From assembly GCA_015075745.1 (NCBI GenBank), contig JABTTW010000001.1:3038001-3102000 (forward strand): a stretch of 64,000 nucleotides of DNA, written 5' to 3'. The notes beneath the pieces were generated by a model, which was given only the letters and a program-made list of their open reading frames with translations, did not search any database and was not told where the DNA came from. Below, piece by piece: positions 52,398 through 60,618 of this stretch; within the stretch, counting starts at the first letter, position 1; every line of letters begins with the position of its first letter. The position numbers and the translations under genes are program-made. This DNA comes from Planctomycetia bacterium (GTDB lineage: Bacteria > Planctomycetota > Phycisphaerae > UBA1845 > UTPLA1).

Positions 52398-52444
52398 TTG
52401 AAACCCTTCGACGTTTGTAGTAGGATGACGACACTTGTAGTAGG
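52398..52444 (+). promoter_or_regulatory. promoter overlapping a BlaI-type operator (direct repeats)
   Basis: A promoter is suggested by TTGAAA (52398-52403) and TAGGAT (52421-52426) with a 17-base spacer. Two exact direct repeats, TTGTAGTAGG at 52415-52424 and 52435-52444, are spaced 20 bases start to start, two helical turns. The core TGTAGTA matches the half-site of BlaI/MecI operators (TACTACA..TGTAGTA). The first repeat covers the -10 box and the second the expected transcript start, so the regulator encoded next would block its own promoter. Confidence 0.65.
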
Positions 52445-52488
52445 TTGGACCCCTTCGAGGGGGCCGCGCAGGTGTAAGGGAATATCCC

Positions 52489-52890
52489 ATGACCGACCGA
52501 CAATACGATTTGGGTGATGCCGAGCTGGAGGTCCTCAAGGTCTTGTGGGACCAGGGGCCGGCCACCGTTCGCGATGTCATGAACGTCCTGCACGACCGCG
52601 GCAAGAAGGTGGCCTACACCACCGTCCTGACTTTCCTGTCGCGGTTGGAGCAGAAGGAGCTTGTGGCCAGCGACAAGTCGGGCCTGGCCTACGTCTATAA
52701 GCCACTGGTCTCGCGCGACAAGATCACTCGAAATCGGCTAAAGACACTGGTCAAACAGCTCTACAACGGTGCGGCGGGGCCATTGGTCTTGCAGTTGATC
52801 AAGACCCAGCGCTTTACGCCGGATGAGATTGACGCACTCCAGGATTTGATAAATCGATTGGACGCGGGAGACAACCGCTCGGACTCGTGA
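52489..52890 (+). CDS. BlaI/MecI/CopY-family repressor
   Basis: 133 residues, the family length. The winged helix is at about 4-75 (LGDAELEVLKVLWDQGPATV and KVAYTTVLTFLSRLEQKELV), and the C-terminal dimer helices follow with LKTLVKQLYNGAAGPLVLQL. In the classical system the repressor is cleaved when a membrane M56 peptidase is activated. Here the M56 gene starts 49 bases downstream. The repeated TTGTAGTAGG upstream is the likely binding site. AAGGGA precedes the ATG. Confidence 0.95.
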   Translation: MTDRQYDLGDAELEVLKVLWDQGPATVRDVMNVLHDRGKKVAYTTVLTFLSRLEQKELVASDKSGLAYVYKPLVSRDKITRNRLKTLVKQLYNGAAGPLVLQLIKTQRFTPDEIDALQDLINRLDAGDNRSDS

Positions 52891-52939
52891 TCGATCACCG
52901 CCGTGATATGGACACGGCCTTGATAGGGGAGCGACGCTG

Positions 52940-55900
52940 ATGGGGTCCTGGACCTCATTCCTAATCGACGCACTTTGGCGAAATGCACTGGCGGTGATCC
53001 CGCTGGTGCTCATCGTCGCGGCGGCTTGCCGATGGCTGCCATGTCGACCGCCCACCAGACACGCCCTGTGGTTGTTCATCTTGGCATGGCTGGTCGTGCC
53101 GCCGATGCTGCCGTCGTTTGTACCGAGCAGGGGGCCTGATCTCGCCAGCGATCCGATTGTTCGCGCTCCAACAGATGTGCAAAGCGCCGCCCCGAACTCA
53201 GAATCATTGCCCTCCATCGCCGATCGGCGATCTCAAAGGCATCAACAAGCTCCCACTCCACCCTGGACAGAAGACTCGGCTCCGCTCCATCAGCCGGCGA
53301 GGCTCGCCTCGGCTGCGGACGTGGTCGGGTCTCTGTCCGCCCAGGGGTCCGAGCCTTCCATTTCCCATCCGTTACCGACGGACATACAGGAATTGCTGAC
53401 GTGCTTGCCCCGGGTCGATGACTTGAAAGGTCGTCTACCTAAATCTGAGAATTGCTCTCAAAGCTGTGATCTCCCGTCTTCGTGTTCATCGCCCTCAAAG
53501 ACCCGATCGGCGCTGGGTGATCTATCCCTCGCAACCCGAATTCCCCCGCATCGCGTCGAATACACGCTTCCGCCCTGCGATGAACTCCCCGTCGCCGCAT
53601 GCTTACCGGCCGCGCAGATCTCACCGCGCTTGGAGCCTCGCATTTCCGACGAACAGCTTCGCGCCCGGGCCGGCATACTCGATGCCTCTGACGGTGCGCT
53701 GACCGCGACTCCCATCGAGCGCTCGACGTTTTCGGGCTACACCCCGCGCCGTCTATTCGCGGAATTGATCGAAAGCGCCGAGCCGTGGCTGATTTCCCTT
53801 ATTAATGTTCGCGACGCGGTCGGTCGTCTGCCCGCCGTCCCGGCGGTGGTCTGGTTCACCGGCATCGCGTTGATCATCTCGTGTCGCATTCTTCGAATTC
53901 TACGCGTACGAGGCATCCTCGCTCGCGGTAAGCGCGCCCCTGCGGAAGTACGGGCCATGGTGTCCCGCGTTGCCGACGAGATCGGCCTTCGTCAGCCGCC
54001 GGTTACGCTCGTCGTTCCCGATCGCGTGTCACCGATGGTCTGGTGCGGTCTGACGCCGCGCCTGATTCTCCCGAGGGAGCTCTGGGGTCAACTCGACGAC
54101 ATCGGGCGACGGGCCGTCCTCCTGCATGAATTGGCTCACGTGCGCCGACGAGATCACTGGATTACCTGGATCGAGACAATCGTCGGGAGCCTCTATTGGT
54201 GGCATCCCGTCGTGTGGTGGGTTCGTGGGCGTCTTCGCGAGGAAGCGGAGAACTGCTGTGATGCCTGGGTGACTTGGTTATTCCCGCGCGGACGCAGGGC
54301 GTTCGCCGAGGCACTCCTGGTAACGCGGCAATACGTTGCGGAAGGTGGAGCTTCCGCACCGGTGAACGGTATTGGTGTCATTAGTGGGCGAGCCGGACAA
54401 TTTGCAAGGAGACTGACCATGGTCATGACGCAGCGATCCTCCCCCAGCCTTTCATTTTCGGGCATCGCGCTCATTTTCTCTCTGGCATCGGCCGGCTGGC
54501 TGGCGACGCCCGCGTCGTCGTGTCCACCCTCATCCGAAGGCAGCGCCCCAAAGGCGGTGACATGCGCATCGGTTGAGACGACGGCCCCATGTGTATCTGT
54601 CGCTGGCGTCCCATCGGCCTTGCCGGCGCCGCAGCCCAGCGGCACTCGCGCCGTGGTGGTCGTCGGCACTCCGGCGCCGCCGGTCGCAGCGTTCGCACCG
54701 CTGCCCGGAGTCGCAACTGTTGAAGCTTCGGCACCTGCAATTCCGGCGATTGTGACCTATTCGCCGCCGGCAGCGCCGTCACTGTCCGGCAAGTTGATGC
54801 TGGCCGGACCGACCGCACCTCCGGCGAGGCGTGGAGGCAATGTCGACGATCGCCTTGACCGGCTCGAACGCCAATTGGAACGACTCGCCGATCAACTCGA
54901 GCGAATGGGTGGCGGGCACAACCGCGCACGGACGCAGGAGCGACAGGCTGCGCCGCGTCAGCCCCTTTCGACCGTCGCGCCGACCGAGTCCGGCGAAGAG
55001 AAAGCTCGGCGTTACCAGCTCTCCGGCGAAAAACTCGAAAAGCTCATGGCCCTGATGGTCCGCGATGACGTTCCGATCAAGGTCCGCGCTTCCGGCGACG
55101 GAATCGAGGTCATTGCTTCCCACGAACAGCAGATGATCTTCGAAGCCTTCGTCAACATGATCCAGCAGCCCGACGACACGGTCTATTACCAGCTCTCTCC
55201 CGGAAAGCTGTCGGCCCTGACAGAGCTCATGGTCCTCAATGACGTGCCGGTCATGGTCCACCCGGGCGAGGAGAAGATCGGCGTCAACGGCGGCGGGGCG
55301 ATTCAGACGATCTTCGGCGCCTTTGTCCGAATGATTGATCCGGATGCGTCCGTCGCGGAGCTCACGAAGCGCCGCATCAACAAAGACGTGCAATGGAAGC
55401 GGCAACTCGAAAAGGAATTGCACGAAGCGCACAAGGCCCACGAGGCCGCAACAGGCGCACAGAATCGTGAATTTACCAAGCGCCTCACTACAGAAGCCCG
55501 TGCGGAAGTCGAACGCGCCCTCGCCGAGGCCAGGCGAGTCCAAGGTCAGGTCTCCGCCGAAACAAGGATGGCACTGAAAGAGGCCGCCAAGGCACTTAAG
55601 CACTCCAAGGGCGAATTGAAGCGAAAACTCCGAACCGAGCTTCAGATCAAGTCCGGTGGCGCCCTGGATCGGGCTCGCGAGCTTGAACATCAGGCCGACG
55701 AGCTTGAGCGAAAGGCCGACCAGCTCCGCGACCAGGCGGACAGCATTCGCGATCGTGCCGAATCGACTCAGAACGATGGCGAAGCGGCGAGGTTCCTGGC
55801 CATGGCCGACGAATTGGACGCTCAGGCATCGGAAATCGAGACACAGAGTGAGGTGCTTCTGGCGCAGGCGGATGAGATCGAAGAGATCGCCGAGTCGATC

Positions 55901-56026
55901 GACCAGACGATCGAACAAGGCGATGCCCACAAGGAGGCGGATGCCGAGGACGCGGACATTGACGAAGATGTGGACGCAGACGACGACGCAAATGACGACG
56001 CGGACGACGACGGCAACGAAGAGTAG
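52940..56026 (+). CDS. BlaR1-like M56 membrane metallopeptidase with duplicated C-terminal domain
   Basis: 1028 residues. Two N-terminal helices (about 15-55), a long low-complexity loop (60-280) and a third helix (about 300-320) lead to the zinc peptidase: HELAH at 396-400 and the third ligand E437 in AENCCDAW. After a last helix (about 508-525) and a Pro/Ala linker come two related blocks starting at Y692 and Y750 (YQLSGEKLEKLMALM and YQLSPGKLSALTELM), each ending in FxAFVxMI. A long charged coiled coil (about 815-990) and an Asp-rich tail finish it. There is no penicillin-binding sensor domain, so the inducer differs from that of BlaR1. It probably triggers cleavage of the BlaI-like repressor. 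Confidence 0.88.
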   Translation: MGSWTSFLIDALWRNALAVIPLVLIVAAACRWLPCRPPTRHALWLFILAWLVVPPMLPSFVPSRGPDLASDPIVRAPTDVQSAAPNSESLPSIADRRSQRHQQAPTPPWTEDSAPLHQPARLASAADVVGSLSAQGSEPSISHPLPTDIQELLTCLPRVDDLKGRLPKSENCSQSCDLPSSCSSPSKTRSALGDLSLATRIPPHRVEYTLPPCDELPVAACLPAAQISPRLEPRISDEQLRARAGILDASDGALTATPIERSTFSGYTPRRLFAELIESAEPWLISLINVRDAVGRLPAVPAVVWFTGIALIISCRILRILRVRGILARGKRAPAEVRAMVSRVADEIGLRQPPVTLVVPDRVSPMVWCGLTPRLILPRELWGQLDDIGRRAVLLHELAHVRRRDHWITWIETIVGSLYWWHPVVWWVRGRLREEAENCCDAWVTWLFPRGRRAFAEALLVTRQYVAEGGASAPVNGIGVISGRAGQFARRLTMVMTQRSSPSLSFSGIALIFSLASAGWLATPASSCPPSSEGSAPKAVTCASVETTAPCVSVAGVPSALPAPQPSGTRAVVVVGTPAPPVAAFAPLPGVATVEASAPAIPAIVTYSPPAAPSLSGKLMLAGPTAPPARRGGNVDDRLDRLERQLERLADQLERMGGGHNRARTQERQAAPRQPLSTVAPTESGEEKARRYQLSGEKLEKLMALMVRDDVPIKVRASGDGIEVIASHEQQMIFEAFVNMIQQPDDTVYYQLSPGKLSALTELMVLNDVPVMVHPGEEKIGVNGGGAIQTIFGAFVRMIDPDASVAELTKRRINKDVQWKRQLEKELHEAHKAHEAATGAQNREFTKRLTTEARAEVERALAEARRVQGQVSAETRMALKEAAKALKHSKGELKRKLRTELQIKSGGALDRARELEHQADELERKADQLRDQADSIRDRAESTQNDGEAARFLAMADELDAQASEIETQSEVLLAQADEIEEIAESIDQTIEQGDAHKEADAEDADIDEDVDADDDANDDADDDGNEE

Positions 56027-56232
56027 TCCAACAGGACTTTACATTTGAGGTGGCGCGGAGAAGCGGCTCCGCTTGTCAGCGTGGTCGCTTTGCGCACCAT
56101 CTACGTCCGCCGTCCGACCGAAAAACTCTCACAAAAAAAATGATCCTCGCCCATGTTTGATTCGTATCAGACTCACGGCGCGGCGATGACTTCAGTTCAT
56201 TCCGTCAACTCAAGCGATTCGGAGGCGTCCCG

Positions 56233-59200
56233 ATGATCGCGCGTATTCATCGACTCCCGCTGCGTCTTGGCGTGGCTCTGTTCCTGCTCGCAATGGCGCC
56301 GGCCGCAGCCGAAGAGGGGGCGAGCGACGCGGCGGCATTGCGCAACTATCACGGCGGCAACGGTTTCCTTCAACGCGGCATGTTCGACTTGGCCGCCGAC
56401 GAATACCGCGCCTTCCTAAAAGCACACAGTGAGCATCCCAAGGCGCCCATGGCGCGATACGGCCTGGCGGTTTGCGAGTTTCGCCGCGGCAATGCCGAAG
56501 CCGCGCTCGAACAGCTTCAGCAACTGCCGGACGCCGATGATTTTGCCTTCGACGCGGAGGCTCGACTCATGCGCGGCCAGTGCCTGCTGCTCGTGAAGCG
56601 GCCCGGAGAGGCTGCTGAGGTCCTGCAGGGTGTGCTTAAGCATCATGCAGACCACAAGCTGGCCCCGGATGCGGCGGCCCTGCTCGTCGAGAGCCTGTTT
56701 CGCGCAAAAGATTTCGACGAAGCAATCCGCGCCGCCAAGTCCGCGGCCGAAAACTGGCCCGATCATCCCACACACGAGCGCGTCCAGTTCTTCGAGGCCA
56801 TGGCCTTCAGCGCAATCGGCAAACACGACGATGCGGCCCAAAGTTGCGAGGCCGTCCTGCGTGAGTTTCCAGCCGGCGCACTGGCGGAAAGCGCCCGCCT
56901 CCTATCAGCGCAATCCCTTCATCGCTGCGGAAGGCTCGCCGATGCCCGCCGCCGCTTTGAGGAAATCGTGGCCCGTGGAAAGTCAAAGCAGCAAGGTGAC
57001 GCGCTCATGGGCCTTGCCGCCGTCCTCCTGGCGTCAGGAGAGTTCGACGACGCCGGGGCTCGATTGGATGAATTCATCAAGACCTTCCCGAATCACCCCA
57101 GCCTGCCAACGGCCTCGCTGCAAAGGGCCCGCGTCTGGTTCGAGCGCGGTGAACACGATCGGTCCGCTGCCCTTCTGAAAGAAGCGGCGAAGGCTGACCG
57201 GACACTCGCCGATGAGGCGGAATACTGGCTGGCGAAGTGCGAATCCCGTAAGGGCGAATTCGCATCGGCTGCGAAGAGACTGAGGGCGGCAGCCAAAAAG
57301 TACCCCAAGAGCCGGCTTCACGCCGAGCTCTTATACGATTACGGCGTTGCCCTATACCGCGCGGCGGAATACGCAGATGCGGCGAAGGTCCTTTCGCGGT
57401 TTGTAAAGGAGCAGCCGGATCACGCCCTCGCGGCGGAAGCGCTTCACCTGTCCGCATTGGCCCTGCATCAGCAGACAGAGTACGCCGCCAGCGCCGAGCT
57501 GTGCGAGGATTTCATCAAGCGGTATCCGAAGCACCGCCAGGTGCCGGAGGTTGACTTTCTCGCGGCGGAGAATCTATTCCTCTCCGGCGAGTTCGCCGAT
57601 GCGATCAAGCGATATCGCACTTTTCTTGAGGCTTACCCGAAGAGTCCCGACGCCGATCGCGCATCCTATCGAATGGGCCTCGCCTATCACCGCCTGGGGC
57701 AGTTCGACGAGGCCGTTCCCCTGCTTGAGAAAAGCCTGGAGAGCAAGGATGCCGCGAGCTTCGCATCAGCGATGCCGGCGCTGGGCGATGCCTTCTTTGA
57801 GCTCGGCCGCTGGCAGCAGGCTGACGGAATACTGACCGATTACGTCAAAGACCATGCAAAAGCCGACGGCGAGGATTCCGCGATGCTCAAGTGTGCCCTC
57901 GCCCGGCAGCGAATGGAGAAGTTCGACGCTGCGCTGGACATGCTGAGTCGCCTGACCAGTGAGCATCCCGAAAGTCCGCATACCCTTCAGGCGATCTTCG
58001 AGACAGGGCAGTGCCTTGCGGCGCTCGGCCGCAGCGACGATGCGGAGAAGCGTTTCACGCAGGTACTGGACCTCGATGAGAACTCCCGCTTTGCCTCGCA
58101 CGCCCTCCGCCATCTCGGGCAAATTGCCCAGGCCCGGGGCGATCATGACAAAGCGGCCGAGTACCTCGCCAAAGCAGATGAGGGCCTTCCGAAAGACCTC
58201 GCCGATGATGCGCGCTACAGCCGTGCCCAATCGCTCATGGCGGCAAAGAAGTACGCCGACGCGGAAAAGCTTCTGCGCGGTCTTGCGAAGAAAGCAAAAG
58301 ACCCTTCCCGAAGGCTCGCCGTCAACGCCAGCCTGTCCATCGCGGTCTCGCGACAGGACCGGAGCGACGAAGCCCTGAGGCTGATCGCCGATCTTGACGT
58401 GTCCGAGTTGCCGCCGGCGATGCGCGATGCGATTCGCTATGAGCGGGCATGGTGCCTAAAGCAGCTCGGCAGGACCGACGACGCAATGACCGCCTACCGC
58501 GATTTGATCGACGGCGACTCAGCAAATCCCGCCAACCCGCACGCTCTTCTCGAACTCGCCGTCATGGAGGACGCGGCCGGTCATCGCAAAAAGGCAGCGG
58601 AGCTTTACCGGCGTGCGCAGGATGCCGCGACTCATGCTGGTGATGCTGCGGCTTCGGACGTTGCCGAGCAGGCCGCCTATCGACTGGGCGTGTGCGAATT
58701 CGAGCAGGGCAACTTCGCCGAAGCGGCCTCGCAGCTCGACAAATTCACCAAGGAGCACTCAGGCAGCACCATGGCCCTCTCGGCCCACGCCCTTTGCGGA
58801 GAGTCCCTGTTCAAGCTCAATCGCCACGCGGCCGCCGTCGAGCATTTTCAAGTCGTCATCGACAAGGGCTCCGCCGACTCGGGCTTTGCCGGCGCGCTCT
58901 TGCGAATTGCCGAGTGCCAGTCCGCCCTTCAGCGCTGGGCGATTGGCGAAAAGCACTTCGCCGATTACCTCAAGCAATTCCCCGAAGCCGAGAATGCGTA
59001 CCAGGCCGCGTTCGGCCTTGCCTGGTGTCAGGAAAACCAGGGCCGGCTCGATGAGGCCGTCAAAGGCTATCGGCGCGTCATCGAGATCCATCAGGGCCCG
59101 ACCGCTGCCCGGGCACAATTCCAGATTGGTGAATGCCTGTTTGCCGGTAAGAAGTATGAAGACGCGGCCCGCGAGCTGATGAAGGTGGACATTCTCTACG

Positions 59201-59382
59201 CATACCCCGAGTGGAGCGCGGCAGCGCTCTACGAGGCGGGCCGGTGCTTTGCAAAGCTGTCGAGGCACGTGGAAGCCCGACGTCAATTTGAGCAGGTATC
59301 AAAGAAGTACGCCAACACCCGTTGGGCCGCGTTGGCAGCCGAGCAGTTGCGCGAAGCAGTGGCCGGCGTGCCCGGGCACTAA
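56233..59382 (+). CDS. giant exported TPR protein of a TolQ/TolR-type cluster
   Basis: 1049 residues: a signal peptide (LGVALFLLAMAPAAAE, about 12-27), then some twenty TPR-like units to the end, many of the YbgF/outer-membrane-assembly type (LSAHALCGESLFKLNRHAAA; FGLAWCQENQGRLDEAVKGY). GGAGG at 56221-56225 supports the start. The ExbB/TolQ gene begins 14 bases after the stop. In Tol-Pal systems the periplasmic TPR partner is CpoB; this protein occupies a similar genomic role but is about four times longer. The 206-base gap before it carries a small hairpin (GCGGAG/CTCCGC near 56055) and an A-run but no clear promoter. Confidence 0.85.
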   Translation: MIARIHRLPLRLGVALFLLAMAPAAAEEGASDAAALRNYHGGNGFLQRGMFDLAADEYRAFLKAHSEHPKAPMARYGLAVCEFRRGNAEAALEQLQQLPDADDFAFDAEARLMRGQCLLLVKRPGEAAEVLQGVLKHHADHKLAPDAAALLVESLFRAKDFDEAIRAAKSAAENWPDHPTHERVQFFEAMAFSAIGKHDDAAQSCEAVLREFPAGALAESARLLSAQSLHRCGRLADARRRFEEIVARGKSKQQGDALMGLAAVLLASGEFDDAGARLDEFIKTFPNHPSLPTASLQRARVWFERGEHDRSAALLKEAAKADRTLADEAEYWLAKCESRKGEFASAAKRLRAAAKKYPKSRLHAELLYDYGVALYRAAEYADAAKVLSRFVKEQPDHALAAEALHLSALALHQQTEYAASAELCEDFIKRYPKHRQVPEVDFLAAENLFLSGEFADAIKRYRTFLEAYPKSPDADRASYRMGLAYHRLGQFDEAVPLLEKSLESKDAASFASAMPALGDAFFELGRWQQADGILTDYVKDHAKADGEDSAMLKCALARQRMEKFDAALDMLSRLTSEHPESPHTLQAIFETGQCLAALGRSDDAEKRFTQVLDLDENSRFASHALRHLGQIAQARGDHDKAAEYLAKADEGLPKDLADDARYSRAQSLMAAKKYADAEKLLRGLAKKAKDPSRRLAVNASLSIAVSRQDRSDEALRLIADLDVSELPPAMRDAIRYERAWCLKQLGRTDDAMTAYRDLIDGDSANPANPHALLELAVMEDAAGHRKKAAELYRRAQDAATHAGDAAASDVAEQAAYRLGVCEFEQGNFAEAASQLDKFTKEHSGSTMALSAHALCGESLFKLNRHAAAVEHFQVVIDKGSADSGFAGALLRIAECQSALQRWAIGEKHFADYLKQFPEAENAYQAAFGLAWCQENQGRLDEAVKGYRRVIEIHQGPTAARAQFQIGECLFAGKKYEDAARELMKVDILYAYPEWSAAALYEAGRCFAKLSRHVEARRQFEQVSKKYANTRWAALAAEQLREAVAGVPGH

Positions 59383-59396
59383 CTGCGGGAGGAGCC

Positions 59397-60191
59397 ATGA
59401 ACGTGACACAACTATGCGGTCTCTTAAGTGCAGGACTTTTGGCCCAGTCTTCAGCCACGCCGCCCATTGGTGGTGACGCGCACATGTCGGCTCAATCGGT
59501 GTGGGAGTTTGTCATCAAAGGCGGGCCGATGATGATCCCCATCGGCCTCTGCTCGTTGGTCGCGCTGGCGGTGTTCACGGAGCGGATGGCCAGCCTCCGC
59601 CGATCGCGCATCATTCCCGCGGGCTTCATGAACGGCCTCAAGGGCCTTCTGCGCGATGTCGACGAGGACCGCGAACAGGCACTCTCGTATTGCGAAAAAG
59701 ATGCCAGCCCACTGGCGGCGATCGTCAGCGCAGGCATCAAGCGGCTGGGTCGATCGGTGGATGTGGTGGAGAAGTACGTCCGGGATGCCGGCGAGCGCGA
59801 AGTGTTCAAGCTGCGCAAGCACATGCGCATCCTCGCCGTCATTGCCTCGATCTCCACCCTGCTCGGCCTGCTCGGCACCATCACCGGAATGATCACCGCT
59901 TTCCAGACCGTCGCCGCTTCCGCCGACGCCATGGGCAAGACGGAACTCCTCGCCAAAGGCATCTACCAGGCGATGATCACTACCGCCGCCGGTCTCATGG
60001 TCGCCATTCCCGTCGTGCTGGCCTACAACTGGCTCGCCTCGCGAATCGACGGTCTCGTCAATGAAATGGACGCGATTGCCGTCGAGTTCGTCGAGGAATT
60101 CGCCGAGTTGCCCGAGACGCGCAGGGCCGCAGCCGATGAGCCGGAGGACATTCGGTTCAATCCCAAGGCCGCCGCCGCGGTGGGAGGTTAG
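59397..60191 (+). CDS. MotA/TolQ/ExbB proton-channel protein
   Basis: 264 residues from ATG 59397, backed by GGGAGGAG just upstream; a longer frame from 59322 overlaps the TPR gene and is rejected. An N-terminal hydrophobic segment (LLSAGLLAQ, possibly a signal) is followed by three membrane helices at about 48-64, 152-175 and 203-225. The proton-channel signature is LLGLLGTITGMITAFQTVA. With TolR/ExbD it would use proton flow to drive movement of envelope partners. It is followed after seven bases by the ExbD-like gene. Confidence 0.93.
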   Translation: MNVTQLCGLLSAGLLAQSSATPPIGGDAHMSAQSVWEFVIKGGPMMIPIGLCSLVALAVFTERMASLRRSRIIPAGFMNGLKGLLRDVDEDREQALSYCEKDASPLAAIVSAGIKRLGRSVDVVEKYVRDAGEREVFKLRKHMRILAVIASISTLLGLLGTITGMITAFQTVAASADAMGKTELLAKGIYQAMITTAAGLMVAIPVVLAYNWLASRIDGLVNEMDAIAVEFVEEFAELPETRRAAADEPEDIRFNPKAAAAVGG

Positions 60192-60198
60192 GTCGCCG

Positions 60199-60618
60199 AT
60201 GCTCATCAAGGCCAAAGACGCCGCCGCCGAAGCCACGCTCGATCTCACCCCCATGATCGACATGATGTTTCTCCTTCTCATTTTCTTTCTGGTGGCCACG
60301 ACCTTCCACAAGGAAGAGCGAGAGCTTCAGGTCGCTCTTCCGTTCGCGGACGCCGCCGGTCCGATCAGCACGACCCTGCGCGAAATCATCATCAACGTGG
60401 ACGAGTCCGGCCGCATCATCATGGCCGGCCGGGCCGTTGAGTCACAAGAGCTTCGCCGCGTGGTCGAGGACGCAGTCCGCGTGAATCCGGGGCAAAAGGT
60501 CAGTGTGCGCGGCGATCGACGATCGAACTACGGGGCTGTCGTGAAGGTGCTCGACATCTGCAAGGCGGCCGGCATACAGGAACCCTACCTCGACACCATG
60601 CTCGAGGGGGGTTCGTAA
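60199..60618 (+). CDS. ExbD/TolR-family protein
   Basis: 139 residues from ATG 60199; the longer open frame from 60061 overlaps the channel gene. One N-terminal helix carries the proton-binding aspartate D21 (LTPMIDMMFLLLIFFLV). The periplasmic domain ends in VSVRGDRRSNYGAVVKVLDI and CKAAGIQEPYLDTM, the usual TolR/ExbD C-terminus. The stop codon directly abuts the TTG start of the following gene, so all four genes of this set are likely to be made together. Confidence 0.94.
   Translation: MLIKAKDAAAEATLDLTPMIDMMFLLLIFFLVATTFHKEERELQVALPFADAAGPISTTLREIIINVDESGRIIMAGRAVESQELRRVVEDAVRVNPGQKVSVRGDRRSNYGAVVKVLDICKAAGIQEPYLDTMLEGGS

Noticed and set aside
56040..56070. Hairpin GCGGAG/CTCCGC after the M56 gene as a terminator
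   Set aside because: Only a six-base stem and no T-run follows, so it is not called as a terminator.
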